64,000 bases of DNA from Nematopogon swammerdamellus (lineage: Eukaryota; Arthropoda; Insecta; Lepidoptera; Adelidae). The stretch's first letter is position 1. Each line of letters starts with the position of its first letter. The translations under genes were made by a program, and so were the position numbers. A model generated the notes under the pieces. It had not been told where the DNA came from, made no database searches, and saw nothing but the letters and a program-made list of their open reading frames with translations. The stretch spans positions 15,029,741-15,093,740 of the forward strand of contig OX336348.1 in NCBI GenBank assembly GCA_946902875.1, written 5' to 3'. Shown piece by piece: positions 23,116 to 33,479 of the stretch.

Positions 23116-23316
23116 TCACATTCTTTGTATTAAACGATTTAATTTCAAATAAACAGCAAAAAGTTCCATGTTAATTTTGTATGACGTCTCCAAATGCTTT
23201 CTTAGTATGCAGTAACTTCTTGAATTATTCCCTACCATTTTACAATATTTCAAGTGACGCGTCTTAGCCGATGTGCGCGTGAAACACTCTCCACAGTATT
23301 CACAGAGTGCGTGCAT
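23116..23316 (-). CDS. Short zinc-finger ORF, right arm
   Basis: Mirror copy of 15576-15776, encoding the same residues, with the CEYCGECF zinc-finger-like start and its own TATA-like sequence at 23363-23370. It probably represents the detached polymerase N-terminus. Confidence 0.5.
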   Translation of the reverse strand: MHALCEYCGECFTRTSAKTRHLKYCKMVGNNSRSYCILRKHLETSYKINMELFAVYLKLNRLIQRM

Positions 23317-24335
23317 GGTGTACTGATGTCGGACACCGAGTGACACCGACCTGCTCTCCACCTTTATATATACTAAACTTATCGGATGATGCAATATTAT
23401 CTGATATGGGGCTAATGCTATATTATCACAGCCAGAGGCTTTCAACGGATGGGCCGCGGTACCCCGATGTGCAGCAAGTGTCACCCGCGCATACTGTGAA
23501 TTCTAAGTAGCTCATTTAAGATTTGTATTAAAACGGTGGGAGAAAAGAGTATGTATAATTTTTAATCTATCTTGTTACTGTGCATGTTCTATCATTTATG
23601 AATTAGACCTGAATTACAATTATAAAAAACAGTGTGCATTTTCTCAAATGCTGTAATACTTTCTGTGTGAAGATAAATATGATACGCTGAAAATTCGCGG
23701 GTGAAAATAATGTGTTATCTAGGTTGGTTGTTAAAAGGTTGGAAACCTCTGCTTCTAACCGGCACACACGACGACAATCGGTACCGGAAGTGTACCACAT
23801 CCTGTATCGCTTACTGCGCCTTTCTTATCTATCGGACGAGGTCAGCTGCGATAAAACTCTGTGGCTTCGCTCACGTTAAAGATTTACATTACATTCTTGG
23901 ACACGTCTACATAGCAATTGAGGTGTAGCGACTCTTGCTCATGTGCTATACCCCTCACGGCTTCACTCGCGAGAAAGTTGGGGTATTCATCTGAATTTTA
24001 TGTATTTATATTTTATTTTATTTTTATGTATATTATTTTTTATTTATTTTATTTTTATTTTTATTTTATTTTTTTATTAATTTATTATTTTATATGGAAG
24101 TGTGTGTGACATCATAAATCTCTTCGACATACATTCGTCCCTTTCCACTCTTATAATAAGTAGACATTGACGTTATCATGTGCGCACTTGACATTACGGT
24201 CAGTGACATCAGGAACAATCTCATGACGTTCGCCGGTGTCGAAATTATCTCGTGACACGATTTTTTGTATGTAGTTTAAATAGTTAGACCTGCACCGTGA
24301 CACCGTTGAGTTAGAACGCCCTCAAACACACTACT

Positions 24336-24341
24336 GCACTA
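24336..24341 (+). repeat. Right 6-bp target-site duplication (GCACTA)
   Basis: Follows the terminal CACACTACT of the element and equals 14215-14220. Confidence 0.8.
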
Positions 24342-24488
24342 GTTGGCCAACAGATCCGGCCGTTCGGTAATCGAACAAGTACCTACCGCTTGCATTAAAT
24401 GAGTGATGCAGAATAGGAGAAAAATATAAAATACATAGTAAGTACGTAAGTATATGTATGTATCTCTAAGTTTTTTTTATTTATTTTT

Positions 24489-24752
24489 TTGACGTGATAA
24501 CGTCTTATAAATTGATGAACACCGGCTGCACGCACGAAAAAGTGTGACGTTCCATCTGAGCCTGTGTGTGCAAGCGAGAGCGCGTAACAAGCGATAGAGA
24601 GGCACAATCGGCCCAAGCGGCAGTGTTGCCAAACGTACGGTAATCGAGGCTAGAAATCGACAAATGTACGGCGTACGGAAGCGATAGGGGTACCGTACGA
24701 AAAAATACGGTAATTCATAAAGCTGTGTTTCTTTATGACGTTATCACGTAAA
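24489..24752. mobile_element. MITE-like element with GACGTGATAACGTC termini
   Basis: TTGACGTGATAACGTCTTATAAA at the left (in short: GACGTGATAACGTC) faces ATGACGTTATCACGTAAAAC at the right. The inside, about 230 bp, contains no gene; it has GTACGG/CCGTAC words. Boundaries are approximate. Confidence 0.5.
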
Positions 24753-24786
24753 ACTATCGTCCGTAAACCGACTTTACAGAAAACCA

Positions 24787-27090
24787 ATTTTTTTTTATTG
24801 ATAGCGCGACATGTGGCATCGTTTCACCTACAAGTAGGTGTCTAACGATGCCCATGGACATTCTGTGATGCACGGGGATTGCGAATGCCATGCCGGCCTG
24901 ACAGGAGCCTTTTAACGCCCCTTTTGAAAAACCCCAGGCTTTACTTGGGAGGAAATAGATAGGCAGGGAGTGCGTTCCACATTTTCCCGGTTCTGTGAAT
25001 AAAAGACCTACAAAACCGGTTGGTAGGTCGATTGAATAGGGGTGCATCCCCTGCCCAGTACGCGTAGTGCGGAGGTGGAATGTGGACGGCGGAATCGCGT
25101 TAAACAGCTCCTCCGAACACTCCCCATGGAATAGACGATAGAACACACTTAGGGAGCCGACGTCCCTACGGAGTTGCAGTGGTTCTAAGTCGCGGGACAC
25201 CACAGGGTCACCTACTAGTCGCACGGCACGACGCTGGATTGAGTCTAGCGGCGCAAGCTGGTATTTAGCTGAGCCATCCCACAAGTGCGAGCAGTACTCC
25301 AAGCAGGACCTAACCTATGTTTTGTACAACGTCAGTTTTTGGCCCAGCTTGAAGTACCGTCGCACCTTGTTTAGTACACCCAGCTTTTTTGAGGCCAGCT
25401 TGGCCTTGCCCTCAATGTGGCGCCGGAAGTTCAAGTCGTGCGACAGTTCGACACCGAGGACCCCGTGGTGGTCGCTTAATTTCAGCGACAACTTTTGGAA
25501 GGAAGGAGCTGGCGTGAACGCCGTTCTCTTCGCACTGAACACACACACTTGTGTCTTCGATGCGTTGAACACGACCAATTTGCTCCGGCCCCATTCGGAA
25601 ATAGACTGGAGGGTTTGCTCGAGTTAGGACACAAGTGCTAGCCTCTTCTCATCCACAACTTTACGTCCGGCTGAAGGGTGACTAGTGTAGGATCCGTGTG
25701 CCGTACTGTGGTCTGCATAACAATGTATGTTGCCGAGTGGCAGCATATCGTTGATATGCAGAAGAAACAGCGTGGGAGACAACACGGAACCCTGTGGTAC
25801 ACCGGCATTCACTGACATGGCGTCCGACGAGCAGCCGTCCACGAGGACCTGAATACTACGCCCATGTAGGAAGTCGTTGACCCAGTCACAAAGGCCAGAG
25901 GGGATTCCGTACGCCGGCAGCTTGCCCAGAAGCGCTTTGTGCCAGACCCGGTCAAATGCCTTGGCAATATCGAGTCCAAGTGCCAAGGATTCACCGTACC
26001 TTTCAAGCGCTTTCCCTCAAACGTGAGTGACGTATGCTAGGAGTATTGCCGATCGCTGATGAGATTATTTGTCTCCAGGTACGTCATGAGCTGCGCATTG
26101 ATAACGCGCTCCATCACCTTGCAGAGGAGGGAGCTAATTGCTATAGGTCGGTAGTTTGACGGGTTAGAGGGATCGCCCTTTTTTGGGGCAGGCAGAACAA
26201 AAGCTGATTTCTAAGCTGCCGGTACGCGGCCAGTAGTGTAAGAGAGGCAAAAGAGGCGCGTCAGTACTGGAGCCAGCTCGGGAGCACACCTTTTCAACAC
26301 CAATGCAGGCACTCTGTCCGGTCCGCTCGCTTTCCTGACGTCTAGGGCAAGAAGCTCCTTCCGCACAGTTCTCTGTCGGAACTGTACTTCTGGCATGGAG
26401 TTCTCACACCTAGGTATCGATGGTGGAGAAGCTCCCCCATCATCCAGATGGGAATTCCCCGCAAAAAGATATACCAGAAGGCCGGCTTTATCTTGTGCGG
26501 AGTGAGCGAGTGATCCTCCAGTGCGCTGCAGAGGTGGAAATGACGAGCGGCAGAAATTCGACTCGACAGATTTGGCGAGAGACCAAAACTCACGGCTCCC
26601 AGTTGGTACTGGTTCAGCCTATCGCCAATTCTGTCGATTTGCTCGAATTTAGCCCTGGCGATAGCCCTCTTGCAGGATCTGGAGAGGCGGTTGTAGTTTT
26701 TCTTCAGTTCGGAGATATTTGGATCACGTCTGGCACGAGCACGTGACCATGCTCGATATGCGGCAGCTTTGGACGCGGCAGCATCGGCACAGTCCCGGCT
26801 GTACCAAGTTTGGCTTTTACCTCCGAGGCGAATGGTGGCATTGGGAATAAACATTTCCATTCCACCCAGAACGGCTACGGTATTGGCGCATTCCGACGGA
26901 TCGTCCGAGCTGAAGCATAGCTCTCTCCAAGGGTAGGATGCGAGATGCTCTCGCATTCCATCCCAATCTGCCGACGCGTAGTGCCATATTAGACGGGCTC
27001 CTTCAGTTCGGGTCTGAGGGGGCGACGAAGGCACTGAAGATCCCACTAGGCAATGGTCGGAGGAGCCAAGAGGAGCGCTTGTTGTTGAAG
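24787..27090 (-). pseudogene. 5'-truncated CR1/Jockey-type LINE ORF2, multiply broken
   Basis: Read on the minus strand: the end of an AP endonuclease (GSSDHCL near 27050), a linker rich in basic residues, reverse transcriptase (RKASGPDRVPA; KGDPSNPSNYRPI in a shifted frame near 26150; DIAKAFDRVWH; GVPQGSVLSPTLF), and a C-terminal part with DSIQRRAVRLVGDP. The catalytic box reads YADH instead of YADD (histidine codon at 25708-25710). Frame changes occur near 26350-26420, 26000-26210, 25620 and 25310. The 3' end has an oligo-A run at 24788-24797 (as T on plus). Related fragments: 34432-34510, 35640-37415, 48765-49050, 62680-62790 and perhaps 63800-64000. Confidence 0.85.
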
Positions 27091-27679
27091 TTGAAATAAT
27101 TTTGATAAAAAACACACTCATCAAAATTAATTAAATTTACTTTAATCATTACTAGGTAATAAATGTATTAAATAAAACATTGCATATTCAATTAATTGCC
27201 TTCATTTAAGCGACTCAACATTAATAATAAATTCAAAATCCATGTAAAATGTTTTATGAAATTTCTCACATAGTAGGTACTATCAATCCAAGAACATTTA
27301 ATACTTGTATTAATCATTTAAATTCGTTCCTTTATTAGAGTCATTCATTATAGATGTCAAGTTTTGTCCAAGGTTTTTAGCCACGCAGTTGAATCCGAAC
27401 TTGCAATCCTTTCGACCTGACTAGCTCATCGATTGCAAAAGTGTTGAACCTTTCTTTATTCTTTAATATTATATCATACAGTTCTATTTTCTTCATTGAT
27501 TCTTCATACGGAATATTATTTTCAGTCAGCCATGCTTGCATATTATTCTTATTTAAATTCGAATTAGGACATTTTTCATATACAAAGTTGTGGTGGAAAG
27601 TATTATCCGTGGCTATGAATGAGCATTATCTGTGAGATTAGGTAGTAGTTGATTCGTAAGCCATCCTTCCTTCCTTATC
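27091..27679. other. AT-rich stretch, nothing recognised
   Basis: Non-coding, low-complexity AT-rich DNA between a LINE and a dispersed repeat. The short open frame at 27441-27635 has no recognisable content. Confidence 0.4.
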
Positions 27680-27895
27680 CTTACCTATAATAAAATCCAA
27701 CGTCTGCTTTCTGTCTGAGTGTCTGTGTGTCCGCTTATAACTCGAGAACCACTGAACCGATTTTAATACAACAAAATTCTACGGATAGCTTGATTCTTCC
27801 CATCAACTATAGGCTACTTACTATCACGCTAAATAGCTTATGAGGTTAGCAGTGAAGTGAAATATGAGAGCGGGCGGAGCCGCGGGCACAGCTTG
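27680..27895 (-). repeat. Dispersed repeat, AGCTGTGCCCGCGGC type, copy 2
   Basis: Reverse-strand copy of 7468-7690, complete at both ends and close in sequence. Confidence 0.7.
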
Positions 27896-28053
27896 TTTTT
27901 TATAATTTTAAAAATTCATGTTGTCATGGTAATCTACCCTTTTTTAACACCACCTTGTGGAACAAATCCACCACCGCCATTGACATCGACCGGCGTGAAC
28001 AATTAGGTATGCCCCGCATTCGTTATAATAACTTTTTCTGAAGTGGTGATACT

Positions 28054-28235
28054 ACAGGTCGGTTAACTAAAGCTGGCACGTACACAGTACTCACACCAAT
28101 GCAATTGCCCGCGTGCGAGTGAGACAGATCGGGGTTTCGTGATGCGTATGCAGTGTGACGTCTCACTCGCACGCGGGCAATTGCATTGGTGTGAGTGAGT
28201 ACTGTGTAGGTGCCAGCTTTAGTTAACGGACCTGT
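28054..28235. mobile_element. 182-bp palindromic MITE
   Basis: Begins ACAGGTCGGTTAACTAAAGC and ends with the near-exact reverse complement. The arms extend about 75 bp each, around a short centre near 28125-28150. ACT occurs on both flanks, a possible 3-bp target duplication as for PIF/Harbinger-type MITEs. Confidence 0.75.
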
Positions 28236-28599
28236 ACTTCCATGCTCTTCCAGCATTTGTTCTGTACGTGTGTTGTGTGAACATAGCATTAGTCAGTAAA
28301 CATAATGTATCGACCTTTATACATTTGTATATCATGTTTTTTCAAGACGTATTTTACGATTTTCGTCTGTTGTAGACCATTTAAAGCCAGATTCTCGCAA
28401 AATTGTCCACAACTACACCCATCGAAAAAAAAAGTCCCGATAAAACTTATACGACATATTATGACACGTCATAATATGTCATATACCTATTGCGCGGTTA
28501 TCGCTGGAATTTGAATTTGACAGATTTGGGTTCCACCAAAAAATAGTAACCCAGTAGTAGCGTTTAACGCTACTACTAATCCTCTAATATTAACCGAAT

Positions 28600-28990
28600 T
28601 CTGTGAGAACTAGAAGGATTAGGATTTTTTTACGAAACTTTGTATATTGGTAGGTAGCGTATATCCCGCAGAATTTTTTTTTAGTATTCAAGTTCGAGTC
28701 GACCTCGCGTAAAGAGGGTTCCGTACTATCCCGTTTTCTGTGAGAACTAGAAGGCTTAGGATTTTTTAACGAAACTTCGTCATGAACTTTTGTTTTGGTC
28801 ATAACTCGAGAACCACTGGTGCTAGACCCATCGTATTGGCACTAAAACTTCATGTCTCGGTGAGATCTATCCATCTGTCACATGAACTTTTGTTTTGGTT
28901 ATAACTCGAGAAACACTGGTAAAAAATTTCTCCGGGATATACGCTACCTACCAATATACAAAGTTTCGTAAAAAAATCCTCCTTCTCTGT
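28600..28990. repeat. Inverted-repeat module with internal direct repeats
   Basis: TTTACGAAACTTTGTATATTGG (28630 region) faces its complement at 28945-28975. TGTGAGAACTAGAAGG occurs at about 28600 and 28737, and GAACTTTTGTTTTGG at about 28784 and 28884. GGTTCCGTAC wording links it to the repeat at 29572-29912. Non-coding. Confidence 0.6.
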
Positions 28991-28992
28991 AC

Positions 28993-29302
28993 GAACCGGT
29001 TCTTAAGCGAGTCTGGTTATGCGGCTCGGTTCGAGAACCGGTTCTCAAAACCATCATGCAAACCGGTTCTTAAAAGGGTTCTTTCGAACCGGTTCTAAGA
29101 ACCATTCTGCAAACTGGTTCTTAAAGGGTTCTTTCGAACCGGTTCTTGAACCCACCTGCGGAACCGGTTCGCTTGAAGAACCGGTTCATTGGTTTTTGAA
29201 CCGGTTCAGAAAACCGGTTCCTCAACCAATTATTTTATGAACCGGTACTTTAATAACCGTAACCTCTTTAGAACCCTTTTCGAAGCGGTTACGAACCGGT
29301 TC
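28993..29302. promoter_or_regulatory. Cluster of GAACCGGTTC palindromes (Grainyhead-like sites)
   Basis: Ten exact AACCGGTT octamers occur in 310 bp, eight of them within the full 10-bp palindrome GAACCGGTTC: 28993, 29035, 29086, 29136, 29161, 29178, 29198 and 29293. The other octamers are at 29061 and 29212. Variants AACTGGTT (29112) and AACCGGTA (29240) lie between them. AACCGGTT matches the published consensus of Grainyhead/CP2-type factors. Spacing is irregular (17-75 bp). A regulatory role is inference; degenerate tandem repetition of a GAACCGGTTCTT word is the main alternative. Confidence 0.5.
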
Positions 29303-29571
29303 TTTTGAACCTTTATCGGTACCTTATATCTCCGAATGTTTAATACCTATAGGAGTATTTTTGAAGCATCATACTATAGATGAATAAATTTGTGACATTG
29401 TACATTTGTACATGTGTGAAAGATATTTATATTTAAAGATGTGATGAGTCATCATCATAGTTGAAATTTGACCATACGCGAAAATCGTAAACCGAGAGAA
29501 TCTATGATAGCTAGGAGTACGTTTGAAACACCATACTATAGAGATTACATTTATGAGAATGGCGAAATTTA
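29303..29571. other. Non-coding stretch, nothing recognised
   Basis: AT-rich, with a weak internal duplication (ACCTATAGGAGTATTTTTGAA and AGCTAGGAGTACGTTTGAAAC words near 29345 and 29510). Confidence 0.35.
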
Positions 29572-29912
29572 AAAAAAACGGCTAAGTGCGAGTCAAAATC
29601 GCGCACCGAGGGTTCCGTATCGCCATGTCATGGTCAGCGCCACTCACGCAATCTATGTATGTTAAAATGGTTCATACTCTTTTCGGTAGATGGCGCGCAT
29701 ACACGTTTTGTTTCTTGTATGGGGACCCCTCAATTTTTTACTTTTACTTATTTTTTATTTTTGTAGTTATATCGGCCATAATAAATAATAACACACATTC
29801 TGTGAAAATTTCAACGGGCTACCTATTACGGTTCAAGAGATATAGCCGACGGACAGACAGACAGACGGCGTAGGATTAGTAATAGGCTTCCGTACAGATA
29901 CGGCACCCAAAA
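29572..29912 (+). repeat. Dispersed repeat (GGTTCCGTA...ACGGACAGACAGACAG type)
   Basis: Starts near AACGGCTAAGTGCGAGTC, contains GAGGGTTCCGTATCG and a TTCTTGTATGGGGACCCC block, and ends GACGGACAGACAGACAG...GGCACCC. Same broad family as 53180-53405, but a different subtype. Confidence 0.6.
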
Positions 29913-29924
29913 AAATAAGGTTTG

Positions 29925-30230
29925 ACGATGCGCGAAAATCAATGGCCGTGCATAATTGTCATGCAAAGGCTCGAAAACGGCTGGACCGATTTGAATAAGG
30001 TTTTTTTGTATTGTTCTGTACTTTTCTATTTTAGATTACAAAAAAAATTTTGGAAAAGCCAAAGGGAACAGGGAAAAATTGTAATATATAAAAATGAATC
30101 GCCGGGCATAGTCTCGCAAAGGCTCGAAAATGGATTTTTTTTTATTGTTCTGTATTTTTCTGGGGTGGTTTACAAGAAAAAAAAACAAATTAGGAAAAAC
30201 CAAATGGAACAGGTGAAAAATAGAAAGATT
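29925..30230 (+). repeat. Two ~150-bp direct repeats
   Basis: GCAAAGGCTCGAAAA starts recognisable units near 29962 and 30117. Both continue through TATTGTTCTGTA.TTTTCT and a WACAAAAAAAA block to a CCAAAnGGAACAGG word. Confidence 0.6.
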
Positions 30231-30239
30231 TAAGAGTAC

Positions 30240-30860
30240 AACAGGACTGCTTCTTCATAGAGTAAGGTAAGAGCGCCTATGTTCGCGGCAACAGAAAAGA
30301 GGCACCTAAAATCGATGTATTTTTTATTTACTTGATATTTCCTAAATTTTGTATTACACTATTATTCGGTTCAAATGCTGTTAGGATAATACCTTTTGGA
30401 ATGGAGCGGCATATGACGTCACGCCCCGCCTGTCAGTACAGTTAGCAACGCCAAAGAGAATATAACAACGCTGTCGGGAAATAGCGCTAGCACGATGTGC
30501 GCTAGGCATGGCTTAGGTAACTCCGTTATTTATGAGATTGGATATACACGGCATATCATTCCAAGCATAGATATTTATACGAAAAGCAACAGTAATTTGT
30601 AGTTGCTATGTGCAAAACGCAACGCGCTAAACTAAACTGCTGGCTGAGTCGATCGAGTGCCGACGCCGAACCGAAAAAAAATCACAGATCTCGTGCATTA
30701 CACGACCTTCGAGGTGCATTGAAAATGAACTCAACAAAAAAAAGTATTACAATTATAATATTTTTTATTATTTTTCAAAAACACAAGCAGCTTAAAAAAT
30801 GTAAACTAAAATTTAGACAGAAAAAGAGATAAGCTTGACATTATGTCTAACTAAAGTAAC
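30240..30860. other. Non-coding stretch with one end of an inverted pair
   Basis: No gene supported. It contains GGTTCAAATGCTGTTAGGAT at 30368, which matches 32861-32902 in reverse complement. Confidence 0.4.
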
Positions 30861-30865
30861 AATTC

Positions 30866-30946
30866 ATCATCATCATCATCATCATCATCAGCCTGTATAG
30901 GTCCACTGCTGGACATAGGCCTCTCCCAAGGCACGCCACCACACGC
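30866..30946 (-). mobile_element. RTE-like LINE 3' end fragment
   Basis: On the minus strand it reads GGCGTGCCTTGGGAGAGGCC, CAGCAGTGGAC, then a (GAT)n tail (30866-30892 as ATC on plus). This ending is typical of RTE-type LINEs in Lepidoptera, from general knowledge. Confidence 0.6.
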
Positions 30947-30990
30947 AATTAAAGTAACAATTAATAAATATCAAATATAAAAATATTATG

Positions 30991-31241
30991 CAGGGTGTTT
31001 GATGACTATAGGTCATATAGCAAACCAGGTACTCCTGAGCCTATTTGGAGCAAAAAAGTTAGACGACATGTTGCTCTACGGTGAACTTTTTTTTTGTTTT
31101 TCCATACAAAACTAAATAAAATTATTTAGTTTTGTATGGAAAAAAGTTCACCGTAAAGCACAATGTCGTGTAACTTTTTTGCTACAAATAGGCTCAGGAG
31201 TACCTGGTTTGCTATATGACGTAAGGTCATAAAACACCCTG
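30991..31241. mobile_element. 251-bp palindromic MITE
   Basis: Termini CAGGGTGTTT and AAACACCCTG. Arms of about 110 bp read as near-perfect inverted repeats (shared words CTCCTGAGCCTATTTG, TTTTGTATGGAAAAA) around an AAATAATTTTATTTAG-like centre near 31105-31130. Non-coding; it would fold into a long hairpin if transcribed. Confidence 0.85.
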
Positions 31242-31344
31242 TATAGGTTAGGTTAGAAGATGCGTCGCGTAGTATATTCCTATGGCTTCCTTCCGGCTCT
31301 ATCATCAGGAGCCTGGAAATCATATATGACTAGAGTACTTGCGA

Positions 31345-31674
31345 AGACAAATCTAACGAGCCCAAACATGGTGGATTTATCATGTGTAGTTTAGGAGTTC
31401 CTATGGCTTCCTTCCGGTTCCATACATTAATAACTTGCCCATACAATTTCTTCGATCCCTCGAAAAATCTCACATGTCTAATCGCCATAAACGGCAAACG
31501 ATGTGATATTAATCGCTTGCTTATGGGGCATAGTGCAGGTAGATTTGCCTCTTCCGGGTAGACGAATTCATTCACAGTAGATAAAAGCAGTGTATGTTTC
31601 TGTCTCAGATCATTCATACACGTGCCGCAAACCTTGAATCCACTTATAGTCGGATCATATCCGATATTCACCAA
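31345..31674 (-). pseudogene. Helitron polyprotein fragment (N-terminal cysteine region)
   Basis: About 110 open codons on the minus strand include CGTCMNDLRQK, NEFVYPEEANLPAL, KRLISHRLPFMAIRH and GQVINVWN. Order and wording match the region upstream of the Rep domain in animal Helitron proteins (C..C...L..., YPE.P..L, ERLISPRLPFM, GQVINVPVD). Rep and helicase domains are absent, so this is a relic. Family call is from memory of conserved wording. Confidence 0.55.
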
Positions 31675-32860
31675 ATGACTCCACGCCGCCGGCGTACTTA
31701 TCTTCCTTCACACAGCGCAACTTATTATTCCACCATATTCTATCACACACATGACAATATGAATTTAGCGTACTTACTGGAATAAAAATTATTATCCATA
31801 TATTTTTTGAAATTCTTCAAGCGATTCTTACGCAACGAACGTATCCGAGAAGCTTGCCTCCGATAATAAATAATATATTATTATACTTTTATAATATTTA
31901 CTTTCATTATCAATCATCATAATATTCCAAAACATTATATTTATATGTAAAAATCATAAACTTTAATGCTACTACTCAGATTAGTCTACATACCCCCCGC
32001 GGTATTCAAAATTCCGCCGCCTAAAGGATAAGCAACAGCCTAGACCGTGAGATAGCGAGGTCCCGTTTTTTGCAAATTGTAGCCCAACTCAATACCCCGA
32101 GCGCTTTTTTCATTTTTTCGATATCGTTTTTCGTTTTCGAGAAATCGCCGATTCAATGAGAGAAGACACCAAAAAATCACGTCATTTTTCGACAGTTTTT
32201 TATTTTGTGAAAACAGTTTTTGACTTTTGCAAACAAAATTACGCCATATTGTAGCCTTCACCGAGAGCCGAGACGCATCTTTTGGCACCCCAATCATCCA
32301 TGTAGCTGTAAAATTCACGACACCAGGGCGATGTCGCACTTTGTCCTTGAAATGGGTGCCCTACCAACGCTATCGAAAAAACATTTTCAATGTTAAAATG
32401 ATATTTATTTTAAATATTGGTTTCATCCGTGCAGCGCTTCAGCGAATGCATAAAAATGCGCTTTTAGTGATAGCGTTATTATCAAGCGCTGTGTTTGCTG
32501 GCATGTTCGGATATTCTCGGGCGGGTTTCGGATATTGTCGTGCCGCACGTGTTCGTTCGTTCGCTCGACTCGTTCGGCTCGAGCTTCGGTTCATTTCGGT
32601 TTCGTTCGTACCGACAGCCTACCGCGTCGCCGAGTCGCGCCGCGTGTTCGTTCTTTCGCTTTCACTCCCGTAAATGAATGAATGGATATAGGATATTTTA
32701 TATCAGTGTGCTAAAAAGAGAAGGAAGGATTTCTTTCCGAATTGTGATTAAATTTGTGAAGTATATCTACTTAAAAAAAAAATTAATTAACTGATTAATA
32801 TTATTCATCTGACTGTTTTTCTGACCCTACAAGTCATCACTGTCGCGTAACGCAACTCCA
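31675..32860. other. Non-coding stretch with a CpG-rich patch
   Basis: Mostly AT-rich without recognised genes. From about 32500 to 32670 the sequence is rich in TCG/CGT words (GTTCGTTCGTTCGCTCG-like), giving open frames on the plus strand with arginine/serine/phenylalanine bias that I regard as composition-driven. Confidence 0.35.
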
Positions 32861-32902
32861 AAAGGTATTATCCTAACAGCATTTGAACCGGATAATACCA
32901 CA
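32861..32902 (-). repeat. Inverted partner of 30356-30400
   Basis: Reverse complement of the word set GGTTCAAATGCTGTTAGGAT and AATACCTTTTGGA. The 42-bp match could be the termini of a 2.5-kb DNA element or two separate copies of a short repeat. Confidence 0.5.
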
Positions 32903-33077
32903 CTTCTTCGACTTAAAAAATGCGCAATTTATCTGGGAATAAAACTGCGTTTGTCCCAAAGGCTATAACGTTGTACTTTTTTTTTAAATTAATTTAATGT
33001 GACGAGAGGTCGCGTCAACGCCGGCTGTGTCGCGTTTTCCATACTGTTTGCGCGGCAAAACACGTGAAAAGCAAGTT

Positions 33078-33472
33078 TTTTTTTTTTTTTTTTTTTTATG
33101 TAAACTGACACGGTTGGCTACATCACCTACAACGTCCGTGATGTCAGCCCATAACACCGGGTGAACTAGGTGCCATGTCAGCGCTTCCCCCTTTGATCGT
33201 GCCGGCTACACTGAACTGGTCGGAAAACACAAACTATTTATATAGCCGTTTCAACCGACGTTTCATTCAGTGCGGTGGTACCAATCCGGGCGGGTTAAAC
33301 CCTACCACCAAGTAAGATTAGGAGGGAAGGGACCTACAGTTTTACGAGGAATCCGAACCTCGGTCAGCCTCCAACGGTCAGCGGTCACCCATCCAAGTAC
33401 TGACCGCACCCAGCGTTGCTTAACATTCAATAGCGACAGTTGACTGTCTGCACCACTGAGCTAACGAGGCTG
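33078..33472 (-). mobile_element. Full-length 5S-type SINE, copy B
   Basis: Read on the minus strand: CAGCCTCGTTAGCTCAGTGG (tRNA-like A box), then 33424-33381 matching 5S rRNA internal promoter sequence (GTTAAGCAACG, GTCAGTACTTGGATGGGTGA, CCGC), the SINE body, and GTCAGTTTACAT followed by an A-tail of about 20. GCAAGTT at 33071-33077 and 33473-33479 is a 7-bp target duplication. Transcription by RNA polymerase III through a 5S-like promoter, and dependence on a LINE, are inferred from family behaviour. Confidence 0.8.
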
Positions 33473-33479
33473 GCAAGTT

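Larger units (their letters stand above)
14221..24335. mobile_element. Palindromic Polinton/Maverick-like element, 10.1 kb
   Basis: The element is delimited by inverted termini AGTAGTGTGTTTGAGG...and its complement, flanked by GCACTA duplications. The left arm (14221-18398) and right arm (20500-24335) are near-identical inverted copies carrying a short zinc-finger ORF, a MITE and the N-terminal two thirds of a family-B DNA polymerase of the protein-primed type. The polymerase C-terminus exists once, in the centre (18486-19117), followed by a THAP-like repeat (19265-20499). Polintons normally measure 15-20 kb and encode a retroviral-type integrase, ATPase, protease and capsid proteins; none was seen here. 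I infer a non-autonomous derivative made by inverted duplication of one end. A bidnavirus-like or adintovirus-like origin of the polymerase cannot be excluded. Confidence 0.75.
20500..24335 (-). repeat. Right arm of the giant inverted repeat
   Basis: Reverse complement of the left arm, lacking its 337-bp insertion. Homology ends exactly where the THAP-like repeat starts. Arm-specific changes: a 1-bp deletion near 21390, loss of about 16 bp in motif B near 20572, and a palindrome-forming insertion at 20636-20671. Confidence 0.9.

Noticed and set aside
28054..28235. CRISPR-like palindromic repeat structure
   Set aside because: A single palindromic MITE in a eukaryotic repeat landscape, with no regularly spaced repeats or cas-like genes.
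31246..31256. Telomere-type GGTTAGGTTAG
   Set aside because: Only two units next to a MITE end; not a telomeric array.
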